Source of the DNA: an uncultured Lachnospiraceae bacterium
GTDB lineage: Bacteria > Bacillota > Clostridia > Lachnospirales > Lachnospiraceae
Direction: 5' to 3'
Length of the DNA stretch: 64,000 nucleotides
Assembly: GCA_910584965.1 (NCBI GenBank)
Contig: CAJUDZ010000006.1
Span: 88,208-152,207, forward strand
This document shows, piece by piece, positions 52,788 to 61,400 of this stretch. Each line of letters begins with the position of its first letter. The first letter of the stretch is position 1. A program made the position numbers and the translations under genes. Under the pieces are notes generated by a model, which was not told the DNA's origin, searched no databases, and was given only the letters and a program-made list of their open reading frames with translations.

Positions 52788-52824
52788 TTGACAAATACGA
52801 TATATGACTATATACTGGTCATAT
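52788..52824 (+). promoter_or_regulatory. Promoter and possible operator of the DUF2264-GH88 operon
   Basis: TTGACA (52788-52793), 17-bp spacer, TATACT (52811-52816). A dyad ATATGAC (52802-52808)/GTCATAT (52818-52824) brackets the -10 element. The whole 305-bp gap 52576-52880 between the divergent glycan genes holds no gene; the minus-strand promoter is not clear. Confidence 0.7.
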
Positions 52825-52880
52825 GATGCCGGCAGCGAAAAAACAGAAAGAGATTCTTATCAAAAAGATGGAGGGTTTTT

Positions 52881-54752
52881 ATGGAAACAGTTTTGAAAAA
52901 CAGACGTGATGCGGTGGAATTGTTTCTGCGTACCATCCGACCGCTGAAACCTTTTTACAGCGAGCATCATGCTTTCCTGCATGTCGGAAACACTGGTGTG
53001 CATTACGGGGAAAAGTCGGCCAGAATGGAAGGCTTTGCCAGAATCATGTGGGGACTTGGCCCGCTTTGGTCTGCAGATAATACAGGGCTTCCCGGAGAAC
53101 TGCAAACAGAGATTGCAGAATGGCTCGGTTTATATAAAGACGGCCTTGTTCATGGGACAACACCGGAAGATGAAGAATATTGGGCCGATATCTTCGACTG
53201 TGACCAGAAAATGGTGGAAGTCGCAGCGATTGTTTTTTCAATCGCCATCAATCAGAAAGCTTTGTGGGAAGATTTTTCGGATACGGAAAGGGAGAATCTG
53301 TACCGTTGGCTGAATCAGATCAACGATAATGATATGCCGAAGAACAACTGGCGTTACTTCCGCATTCTTACGAATATGACATTCCGCCTGCTGGGGCTTG
53401 CATGGAATGAAGAGCGGATGAAAGAAGACTTTGGTCTGATTGAGAGCTTTTACATAGGGGACGGCTGGTACTTTGACGGACAGCCAACTCAGATCGATTA
53501 TTATGTGGCTTTTGCAATTCACTATTACGGTTTGATTTATGCAAAGCTGATGGAAGAGGTGGATCCGGAGAAATCCCGGGTGCTGAAAGAGCGCAGTAAG
53601 TTGTTTTTCCCTGATTTTGTTTATTGGTTTGCCAACAACGGGGAAGAAATTCCATTTGGAAGAAGCCTGACATACCGGTATGCGCACAGCAGTACATTTG
53701 CGGCGATGGCTTATGCGGAACTCGATGTGGACTACGGCGTGCTGAAAAACCTGGTGCTTCGGAATCTGGAAAGCTGGATGAAGCGGCCGATTTTTGACAA
53801 TGCCGGCGTATTGACCATCGGTTATGGATACCCGAATATTTTTATGAGCGAAAATTATAACGGATGCGGTTCTCCGTACTGGTGTAATAAAGTATTTCTG
53901 ATTCTGGGATTAAACGAGGATCATCGGTTCTGGACGGCAGAAGAAAAAGAGTATCCGTATGAAAAACGGAAACTTTTGAAACAGGCCAGAATGCTGATTA
54001 CCCATGATGAGAATCATCATGTGCTGGCTTATGTGACAGGACAGCATTGCGGGGCGGAACTCGGACAGGATTTGCCAAAGTATGAGAAATTTGTCTATTC
54101 CAATCAGTTTGGAATCAGCGTTCCGAGAGGAACGACGCTGCAGCAGGGGGCGTTCGATGATGTGCTTGTTTTTTCCAGAGAAGGCGAAAACCGCTACTGT
54201 ATGCGAAACGGCTTTACCGATTATGATATCGATGAGAAATGTCTGTCGGTCAGTTATAGCCCGATGAAAGGGGTAAAGGTAAAGAGCAGAATTGTGCCTT
54301 ATATGAACTGGCATGTAAGGATTCATCAAATTGAAACCGAAGAGGCGATAGACATTGCTGACGGCGGTTTTGCCCTTCCGCAGGAAAGATGTTACCGGTT
54401 GACGCCCGGACGGGAGACCGGAAGGTTTAAAGCGGAAGATGTGCATCGGAAGGAACATATGCTGACGGCAGATTTCCCCTGGGGCAGCAGCGCCATTGTA
54501 AGTGAAACAGGACAGGACACAGAGCTGATCGTTCCGTTTTCCAATACGAACCTGTTCTATAACCTGACCGTAATACCTACCGTACAGGCATGTTTAAAAC
54601 CCGGAAAACATTTGATTGTGACAAGCGCTGCGGCAGATTTCCACCAAACCGGAAAAGAACTGCTGACAGGAAAGCCGACGGTGAAAATTACGGAGCATGA
54701 AGTAGTTGTTGCCGGCGAAGGTGAGGAAATCAGAATCGATCTGGATAAGTAA
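52881..54752 (+). CDS. DUF2264 protein
   Basis: 623 residues matching DUF2264 in the first two-thirds: MEGFARIMWGLGPLWSADN, NWRYFRILTNMTFRLLGL, YIGDGWYFDGQPTQIDYYVAFAIHYYGLI and IPFGRSLTYRYAHSSTFAAMAYAEL. The layout, an alpha/alpha barrel and a C-terminal beta domain, is reminiscent of polysaccharide lyases, and such genes recur in glycan loci, but no reaction is established. There is no signal peptide. GGAGGG precedes the start. GH88 follows 21 bp downstream. Confidence 0.9.
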   Translation: METVLKNRRDAVELFLRTIRPLKPFYSEHHAFLHVGNTGVHYGEKSARMEGFARIMWGLGPLWSADNTGLPGELQTEIAEWLGLYKDGLVHGTTPEDEEYWADIFDCDQKMVEVAAIVFSIAINQKALWEDFSDTERENLYRWLNQINDNDMPKNNWRYFRILTNMTFRLLGLAWNEERMKEDFGLIESFYIGDGWYFDGQPTQIDYYVAFAIHYYGLIYAKLMEEVDPEKSRVLKERSKLFFPDFVYWFANNGEEIPFGRSLTYRYAHSSTFAAMAYAELDVDYGVLKNLVLRNLESWMKRPIFDNAGVLTIGYGYPNIFMSENYNGCGSPYWCNKVFLILGLNEDHRFWTAEEKEYPYEKRKLLKQARMLITHDENHHVLAYVTGQHCGAELGQDLPKYEKFVYSNQFGISVPRGTTLQQGAFDDVLVFSREGENRYCMRNGFTDYDIDEKCLSVSYSPMKGVKVKSRIVPYMNWHVRIHQIETEEAIDIADGGFALPQERCYRLTPGRETGRFKAEDVHRKEHMLTADFPWGSSAIVSETGQDTELIVPFSNTNLFYNLTVIPTVQACLKPGKHLIVTSAAADFHQTGKELLTGKPTVKITEHEVVVAGEGEEIRIDLDK

Positions 54753-54773
54753 CGGCGATGGGAGGGTTATTCA

Positions 54774-55910
54774 TTGAATCTGACAGAACAGGATAAGTTA
54801 TGGGTTGAACAGACAATCGAAAAAATAAAGAAAAAGATGTTTCCGGTAACGGAACGTAATAAAGATAAGATTCCGTACACGACAAAAGACGGCGTTTTTG
54901 ATGATCGTTCCGGGCCGGATGGAATCAGCTGGTGGACCAATGGTTTCTGGGGCGGCATCATGTGGCAGATGTATTCCCTGACAAAGGAAGAGCTGTATAA
55001 GGATGCTGCATGCCGGACGGAGGAGAAGCTGGATGCCGTTCTGATGGACGCGGGTGGACTCGATCATGACAATGGCTTTAAGTGGCTGCCTACCGCGGTG
55101 GCCGATTACCGGATGAATCAGAATGATAAATCTTATAACCGTGCGATACTTGCCGCTAATAATCTGGCGGGAAGATTTAATCTGGCAGGAAAATTTATCC
55201 GGGCCTGGAATGACTGGGGCGGTGTTGACCACAGGGGATGGGCGATTATAGACTGTATGATGAATCTGCCGCTTCTGTACTGGGCGAGCGATGTGACGGG
55301 AGATCCCCGGTTCAGACAGATTGCCGCAGCCCATGCCGATACGGCACAGCAATGTTTTGTACGCGATGACGGTTCGGTCAATCATATTGTGGAATTTGAC
55401 CCGTTCAGCGGAGAAATGGTCAGAACCTATGGCGGACAGGGTTATGGAGTCGGCTCGTCCTGGACCAGGGGACAGAGCTGGGGACTGTACGGTTTTGTAC
55501 TCAGTTATCTCCATACCAAAGATGAAAAATATCTGGATACATCCAGAAGGATTGCACATTATTTTATTTCCAATATACCCGAAAACGGTCTGATTCCGGT
55601 TGATTTCAGACAGCCCGCAGAATGCGTATGGGAGGATTCCACAGCGGCGGCCATTGCGGCATGCGGTCTGCTGGAACTTGCCAAAAACGTGGAGGGCAGA
55701 GACAGTGACGTTTATCTGAAGGCGGCTCTGAAATTGCTGAAAACGCTGGATAAGGAACGGTGCAGCTGGGACGATGGTGTGGATAATCTGCTGGAGAAAT
55801 GTACGGCGGAATATCACAGCGAAGAGCATGAGTTTTCCATAATATACGGCGATTACTATTTTATTGAAGCTCTTTTAAAACTGTCGGGACAGGAATTATT
55901 TATATGGTAA
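54774..55910 (+). CDS. Glycoside hydrolase family 88 unsaturated glycuronyl hydrolase
   Basis: 378 residues with the GH88 alpha6/alpha6 barrel. Motifs are GISWWTNGFWGGIMWQMYS, HDNGFKWLPTAVADYR, GGVDHRGWAIIDCMMNLPLLYWA (proposed catalytic Asp) and SSWTRGQSWGLYGFVLSY. It removes the unsaturated uronic residue left by a lyase, so it complements the heparinase-like gene. The start is TTG at 54774, after GGGAGGG. No signal peptide, hence cytosolic action on imported oligosaccharides. Confidence 0.93.
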   Translation: MNLTEQDKLWVEQTIEKIKKKMFPVTERNKDKIPYTTKDGVFDDRSGPDGISWWTNGFWGGIMWQMYSLTKEELYKDAACRTEEKLDAVLMDAGGLDHDNGFKWLPTAVADYRMNQNDKSYNRAILAANNLAGRFNLAGKFIRAWNDWGGVDHRGWAIIDCMMNLPLLYWASDVTGDPRFRQIAAAHADTAQQCFVRDDGSVNHIVEFDPFSGEMVRTYGGQGYGVGSSWTRGQSWGLYGFVLSYLHTKDEKYLDTSRRIAHYFISNIPENGLIPVDFRQPAECVWEDSTAAAIAACGLLELAKNVEGRDSDVYLKAALKLLKTLDKERCSWDDGVDNLLEKCTAEYHSEEHEFSIIYGDYYFIEALLKLSGQELFIW

Positions 55911-55955
55911 TATTTATTTTTTAAATATTATAAAATTAAAGGAGAGAGGAAAAGT

Positions 55956-56145
55956 ATGAAAAAAGATTGGCAGCACTATTGCTGACCGCAGCAATGGCAG
56001 TCGGACTGTCGGCTGGATGCGGAAATGATTCGAGCGCTTCGGCACAGAGCGACAACGACGGACGGAAACCGAACCGGAGGCATCGGCAGAACCGGCACAG
56101 GCTGAAGTTGCTGAAGAAGTAACCGGGGAAGCCATCTTGGTCTGA
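55956..56145 (+). pseudogene. Frameshifted remnant of a solute-binding lipoprotein gene
   Basis: GGAGAGAGG leads to ATGAAAAAAGATTGG, which stops after nine codons. With one more A in the A run the frame reads MKKRLAALLLTAAMAVG, then LSAGCGNDSSASAQ, a clear lipoprotein signal with lipobox LSAGC. A second shift near 56060 restores TETEPEASAEP and AEVAEEVTGEA, a linker typical of extracellular sugar-binding proteins of ABC transporters. The mature domain is missing and a terminator follows at once. It is probably the 5' relic of an ABC sugar transporter of this glycan locus. Confidence 0.75.
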
Positions 56146-56169
56146 TTTTGGAAAGAATCAGGCCTTTTT
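56139..56169 (+). terminator. Terminator after the lipoprotein remnant
   Basis: GGTCTGATT (56139-56147) and AATCAGGCC (56156-56164), 9 pairs with one G-T, followed by TTTTT. Confidence 0.8.
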
Positions 56170-56266
56170 ATATTACAAAATTTTGATTATCCCCCAAAAG
56201 CGTTGATCTGCCGCCCGAAACCCTGCAAGCCCGGCCGCCGGCACACAGCAGATTTAGCATGAGGGA

Positions 56267-56345
56267 TTGACAAAAGGATTACCTCCATTTATAATTTTCA
56301 TTATATATAATTAAAACTATATATAATGAAAATTATAAATGGAGG
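56267..56345 (+). promoter_or_regulatory. Consensus promoter and 28-bp inverted repeat of the tetR-MFS cassette
   Basis: A perfect promoter: TTGACA (56267-56272), 17-bp spacer, TATAAT (56290-56295). A perfect inverted repeat covers its right half: arms 56282-56309 and 56318-56345, 8-bp spacer. The outer ends are CCTCC and GGAGG, so the right arm contains the ribosome binding site of tetR. It may be the repressor's operator, an RNA hairpin hiding the ribosome binding site, or both. Confidence 0.85.
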
Positions 56346-56352
56346 GGCAAAT

Positions 56353-56928
56353 ATGCCGGCAATCGCGAAAGTTACAAAAGAAATGATTATAGACGCAGCT
56401 TTTGAAATTGCAAAAGAAATGGGAGCAGAAAACATAAACGCCCGGACAGTTTCACAAAAACTCGGCTGTTCCACGCAGCCCGTTTTATATCATTTTAAAA
56501 CGATTGCAGATGTCCGAATTGCAACATATAAAAAAGCAAGTGAATTTCATATTAACTATGTAACAAATTTAAGCGGCAAATACGAACGCCCTATGTTGGA
56601 AGTGGGTATGAGACATATTCGATTTGCCGTAGAAGAAAAAAATCTGTTTCGCTTTTTATTTCATTCAAACTATTATACAGGCGTTTCTCTTTATGATTGG
56701 CTTACAGGGGAAAATTTTGATGCCTTATTTCCTGTTTTGAAGAAACAGGCAGAGGCAGACGAGCAACAGGCATATATCATATTTTCTCAAATTTTTTTAG
56801 TAACACATGGAATAGCCAGTCTGCTTGCCAACAATGCGATGGTTTATGATGAAGCATATTGTATAAACACATTGTCTAATGCCTATTTTGGAATAATGTA
56901 TCTGATAAAAGAAGGAGAGTTATTATGA
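56353..56928 (+). CDS. TetR/AcrR-family transcriptional regulator
   Basis: 191 residues. The N-terminal HTH is in MIIDAAFEIAKEMGAENINA followed by RTVSQKLGCSTQPVLYHFK. The C-terminal ligand domain is AT-rich in coding and shows KNLFRFLFHSNYYTG and FSQIFLVTHGIASLLANNAM. It likely represses its own operon, including the efflux gene behind it. The ATG at 56353 has GGAGGGG seven bases upstream. Base composition is lower in GC than its neighbours, which suggests transfer. Confidence 0.93.
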   Translation: MPAIAKVTKEMIIDAAFEIAKEMGAENINARTVSQKLGCSTQPVLYHFKTIADVRIATYKKASEFHINYVTNLSGKYERPMLEVGMRHIRFAVEEKNLFRFLFHSNYYTGVSLYDWLTGENFDALFPVLKKQAEADEQQAYIIFSQIFLVTHGIASLLANNAMVYDEAYCINTLSNAYFGIMYLIKEGELL

Positions 56929-56949
56929 AAAAACAAATCGGAGGTAAGT

Positions 56950-58194
56950 ATGAACAAACTTTTTAAACGCGATTTTACAATGGTTGTTATCGGTCAGATA
57001 ATTTCGCTTTTCGGCAACGCCATACTGCGGTTTGCTTTGCCGCTTTATCTGCTTCGCGAGACGGATTCTTCGTCTCTTTTCGGCGCGGTAACAGCCTGCG
57101 CATTTATTCCAATGGTGATTTTTTCTCTCTTTGGGGGAGTCATTGCCGACAGAAAAAACAAACGGAATATTATGGTGGCGCTTGATTTTACAACAGCGGC
57201 GGTAATTTTGATATTCAGCTTTGCTCTGGGAAAAGTTTCGCTTGTTCCTCTGATGATAGCTGTGTTGATGATACTGTACGGCATTTCGGGAATCTATCAG
57301 CCAGCCGTTCAGGCAAGCATACCGCTTATTGCGGAAAAACAGTTTCTTATGCAGGGCAATGCGGTAATAAATATAGTAAGTACCCTCGCGGGCCTGCTGG
57401 GACCTGTAACAGGCGGCGTTCTGTTCGGTGCGTTCGGGATAATGCCCATTCTTTATATAAGCGTTGGCTGCTTTGTTTTCTCGGCAGTTATGGAAATTTT
57501 CATACATATCCCCTTTGAAAAAAATACCGACGGCAAAAGCATTCTTGGTGCGGTGGGTTCCGATCTGTCGGACAGCTTTCAATTTATTAAAAACGAAAAG
57601 CCGATTTTTCTTTCGGTACTGGTGATAGTTGCGCTGTTCAACCTTACTTTGTCGGCAATGATGATTGTGGGTATTCCCGTAATTGTAGTGCAGATTTTGG
57701 GAATGTCCGATACCGCCATCGGGATAACGCAGGGCGCAATGGGGTTGGGAGGACTTGCGGGAGGAATTATCGCGGGCGCAGCGGCGGAAAAAATCCGCCT
57801 TAAGAACGGATATGTATTTTTAATAATATGTTCGCTGGCGGCGTTTTTTATGGGAATTTCAGTTTTTGAAGCAATACCGAAAAATATCGGATATTTCATA
57901 ATAACCGCCATAAGCTTCGGCGCAATGTGTGCTTCCACAATGTTCGGCGTGTCCATGATGACAGCGGCGCAGCAGCAAACTCCGCCTAATCTTCTCGGCA
58001 AAATAATGGCTGTGATTATTGCCGTGTCAAGCTGTTCCCAGCCTGTTGGGCAGGCAGTTTACGGAGTGTTGTTTGATGTTTTTACCGACAAGCCGTATTG
58101 GATTATGATGGGCGCAGCGATTGTGGCTATGGCAGTTTCGCTGTACTCCAAAAAGATTTTTGCGGTTCTTGAAAAGGAATCCGCTGTAAAATAA
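56950..58194 (+). CDS. MFS efflux transporter
   Basis: 414 residues with twelve predicted helices. MFS motif A is seen as GGVIADRKNKRN. Other family pieces are LLGPVTGGVLFGAFGIMPI and GLGGLAGGIIAGAAAEKIR. The pattern resembles the MefA/TetV-type drug exporters. Its ribosome binding site GGAGG lies inside a 13-codon ORF (MKKQIGGKYEQTF, from 56925) that overlaps both the tetR stop and the MFS start, a possible coupling device. The substrate is unknown. Confidence 0.93.
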   Translation: MNKLFKRDFTMVVIGQIISLFGNAILRFALPLYLLRETDSSSLFGAVTACAFIPMVIFSLFGGVIADRKNKRNIMVALDFTTAAVILIFSFALGKVSLVPLMIAVLMILYGISGIYQPAVQASIPLIAEKQFLMQGNAVINIVSTLAGLLGPVTGGVLFGAFGIMPILYISVGCFVFSAVMEIFIHIPFEKNTDGKSILGAVGSDLSDSFQFIKNEKPIFLSVLVIVALFNLTLSAMMIVGIPVIVVQILGMSDTAIGITQGAMGLGGLAGGIIAGAAAEKIRLKNGYVFLIICSLAAFFMGISVFEAIPKNIGYFIITAISFGAMCASTMFGVSMMTAAQQQTPPNLLGKIMAVIIAVSSCSQPVGQAVYGVLFDVFTDKPYWIMMGAAIVAMAVSLYSKKIFAVLEKESAVK

Positions 58195-58206
58195 AGCGAA
58201 AGACGC

Positions 58207-58247
58207 AGAGCCGACAGATCTGTGAGAGGTCACAGTTTGCCGGCTCT
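58207..58247 (+). terminator. Terminator of the tetR-MFS cassette
   Basis: AGAGCCG (58207-58213)/CGGCTCT (58241-58247) with an inner CTGTGA/TCACAG stem (58220-58225, 58230-58235), followed by TCTTTATG. Confidence 0.7.
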
Positions 58248-58370
58248 CTTTATGTCTCAAAATATAAAGCCGTTTCTATAAACTCATTACGCTGTCTGTC
58301 AGCGGCTTTGAATCGATCAGGGCAGCCGCCGGGAAATTCTTCGGGGCCGTATATTGGGAGTTGACATAAT

Positions 58371-58400
58371 ACGCAATACAATGATACATTTAGATAAAAT
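58371..58400 (+). promoter_or_regulatory. Promoter of the surface protein gene
   Basis: TTGACA (58371-58376), 18-bp spacer, TACATT (58395-58400), 64 bp before the start codon. Confidence 0.55.
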
Positions 58401-58464
58401 GCGCAGACTGCGTAAGCGTATACACAAATTGAACAGATGCTTGTATTGAAAGGATTTCAAACGA

Positions 58465-61400
58465 ATGAGAAAGAGCGTACATACCGGGCGGAAGATCCGG
58501 CTTTTATCTTTTATGATGGCGGTACTGATGGCTTTTATGCAGCCGTCCAGTGTCATGGCTACGGAAACGGAATTGCCGGGCGAAGAAGAGAACATAACGG
58601 AGGAAGGCGAAGAAACGCCGGAAACGGAAAACCCGTCAGAGGAAACAGAATCTTCAGACGGGGCAGAATTACCGGATGCCGACAGTGCGGCGCCCATAAA
58701 ATATATAACGGCGGTCGAGGCGCTTGCGGAAGATGAAACCTATTTTTCCTGTATGTATAAACCGACGCCGGAAGAACTTTCAGGTATTTTTCCGGAAACG
58801 CTTTTCGTATGGCTCGATGGAGAAGAAACGCCGGCGGAACTTGCCGTAACATGGGAGTGCGGGGAGGATTATACTGCGACAAAACAGCAATATTACCTTT
58901 TTTATCCCAAATGGGATGAGACCCGGTATGCGCTTGCGGAAGCGGTAAGAGATACGATTGAAGTTCCTGTGATCACAATTGAAGTGCCGCAGGAAGGCGG
59001 CAGCATCAAAAATCCTGAAGAGGCGAAAAGCAGTCTTCAAAGTATCATACGGGAAAAAGCAGTACTTGCGTCGGTTTATCTGTGCGATACCTATGAAATA
59101 AAAGCCGGCCCGTCATCTGACAGCGAAACGGTGCAAACGGCAGTCAGCGGTCAGTCCGTGCAGATTACCGGCGTGGAATCCGATGGATACGGGATGGTAT
59201 GGTATCAGGTGCTGATGTACAGAAACGGAGCGGCTTATACAGGATATGTGGAAAAAACGTATCTGGCAACCTCGGATGAAGACTTTGCGAAGTGGGAAGA
59301 GACATATCTGGATATGGCCGCCATGCCGGCGACAATGGAGTTTTCGGAAGGATGCCCGGATATCGATCAGTTTCCGGCATCTTATCAGAATGCGCTTTAT
59401 GCCTTGAAAGAGAAGCACCCGGACTGGACATTTGTCAGAATGAATACGGGGCTTGACTGGAATACTGCGATAGCAAACGAAATGGGAGAAAAAAGTCTGA
59501 TTTCGAGCTTTCGTTCCGGTTCCTGGCAGAACGGGCCTCATTCGCAGAAGGGATGGAGCTACGCTTCCGAGGGCATTCTAAAGTACTATATGGATCCGAG
59601 AAACTTTCTTGCGGAACCCTATATTTTTCAGTTTGAACAGTTGATTTATAACAGTTCCTATCACACGGCGGATGCCGTGCAGGAAATGCTGAACGATTCC
59701 TTTATGGCTTCTGCAATACCGGATGACGGACGGACGTATGCGCAGGCTTTTACGACGATCGGACAGGAGATCGGTGTCAGCCCGTTCCATCTGGCGGCCA
59801 GGGTATTGCAGGAACAGGGGCCGAAAGGAACTTCGGCTCTCATATCGGGTTCAAGCCCCGGATATGAGGGATATTATAACTTTTTTAATGTCGGAGCGTC
59901 GGGAAAAACGATCGAGGAAGTAATCGCAAACGGATTGAAAAGGGCCGTAAAAGAAGGATGGAACAGCCGCTATGCTTCTTTACACGGCGGAGCGTATATT
60001 ATCGGGAACCAGTATATTTTATGCGAACAGGATACGCTTTATCTGGAGAAATTCAATGTTGCGAGCGGCAAATATCCTAATTATACACACCAGTATATGC
60101 AGAATATCGAGGCGCCTTATGCCGAAAGCAGTAAGATTTACAGGGCATATACGAAAGCGGGCGTGCTGGAAAGAAAATTTGTATTCAAGATTCCGGTGTA
60201 TGAAAATATGCCTGCTTCCGCCTGTGCGCAGCCGGAAAAAACGGATGCGCTGACCCTGGATAAAACGGTGGTGAGCAGCCTGGAAGTGGATAAAAGCGTG
60301 ACGCTGATTCCTTATATAAACGGTTCCAAAGTAGACCATGTCAATGATATGACTTTTACAAGCAGCAATACATCGGTTGCGGTTGTTGATGCACAGGGAA
60401 AAGTCACGGCGGTTTCGCCGGGGAATGCGACGATCAGCTGTGCCAGAAGCGGAGCGAATATGGCGAATTGTACGGTGACTGTGGTAAAAGGAAAACCGTC
60501 AGTCCAGACCCCTGTGCTTTCACCGATTACCTATCGGGACGGCCTGAAACTGGCAGATATTATGCTGCCCTCTGGCTGGGCATGGGCGGACGGGAGTATA
60601 GCGACAGCGGTAGGAACGCCTGCTTATCCGGCAGTTTATACGCCGGCGGATACAACGAAATACGAAACGGTTACAAAAGAGATCAGCTTTACTGTTACAA
60701 AAGCAATTCCGTCATGCCAGGTTCCGTCCGGACTGGAGGTTAAAAGCGGCGGGAAATTAGGAAGCATCACGCTTCCGTTCGGATTTTCGTGGGAAAGCGA
60801 TACGGAAACGGTATTGACAGATATCGGAGAATATACTTTTTATGTATCCTATAACCCGGATGAAAATAATTATTATACGGTCAACCATATTCCGATTATA
60901 GTTCAGGTAAAGGAAACGATTTCGGAAACACCGTCCGGCGGAAACGGTAATAGCGGAAGTTCCGGGAACGGAACGGGGAGTATACCGGGCGGCGGAAACG
61001 GAACAGGAAATGGAAGCGGAACAGGGAGCGGAGACAGCAGCGGAAGTGGAAGTGGAACGGGAAGCGGAAACGGCGGCGGAAACGGAACAGGGAGCGGAAG
61101 TGGAACGGGAGACGGAAACAGCGGCGGAAGTGGAACAGGAGACGGAAGCAGCGGCGGAAGTGGAACGGGAAGCGGAAACAGCGGCGGAAACGGAGACAAC
61201 GGAGCAGGAAGCGTGCCGGGGAACGGAAGCGGCGGTACTGAGTCCGGCGGAGGCTCAGGCAGCGGAAGCACCTCCACAGGAAGTACACCGAGTGGAAGCG
61301 GTTCTGCAGGAAGCACACCGGGCGGAGGCGGTTCTACGGGAGGTACTTCGAACGGGAATACCTCGGCAGGGAGCGGTTCCGCAGGAAATCCACCGTCCGG

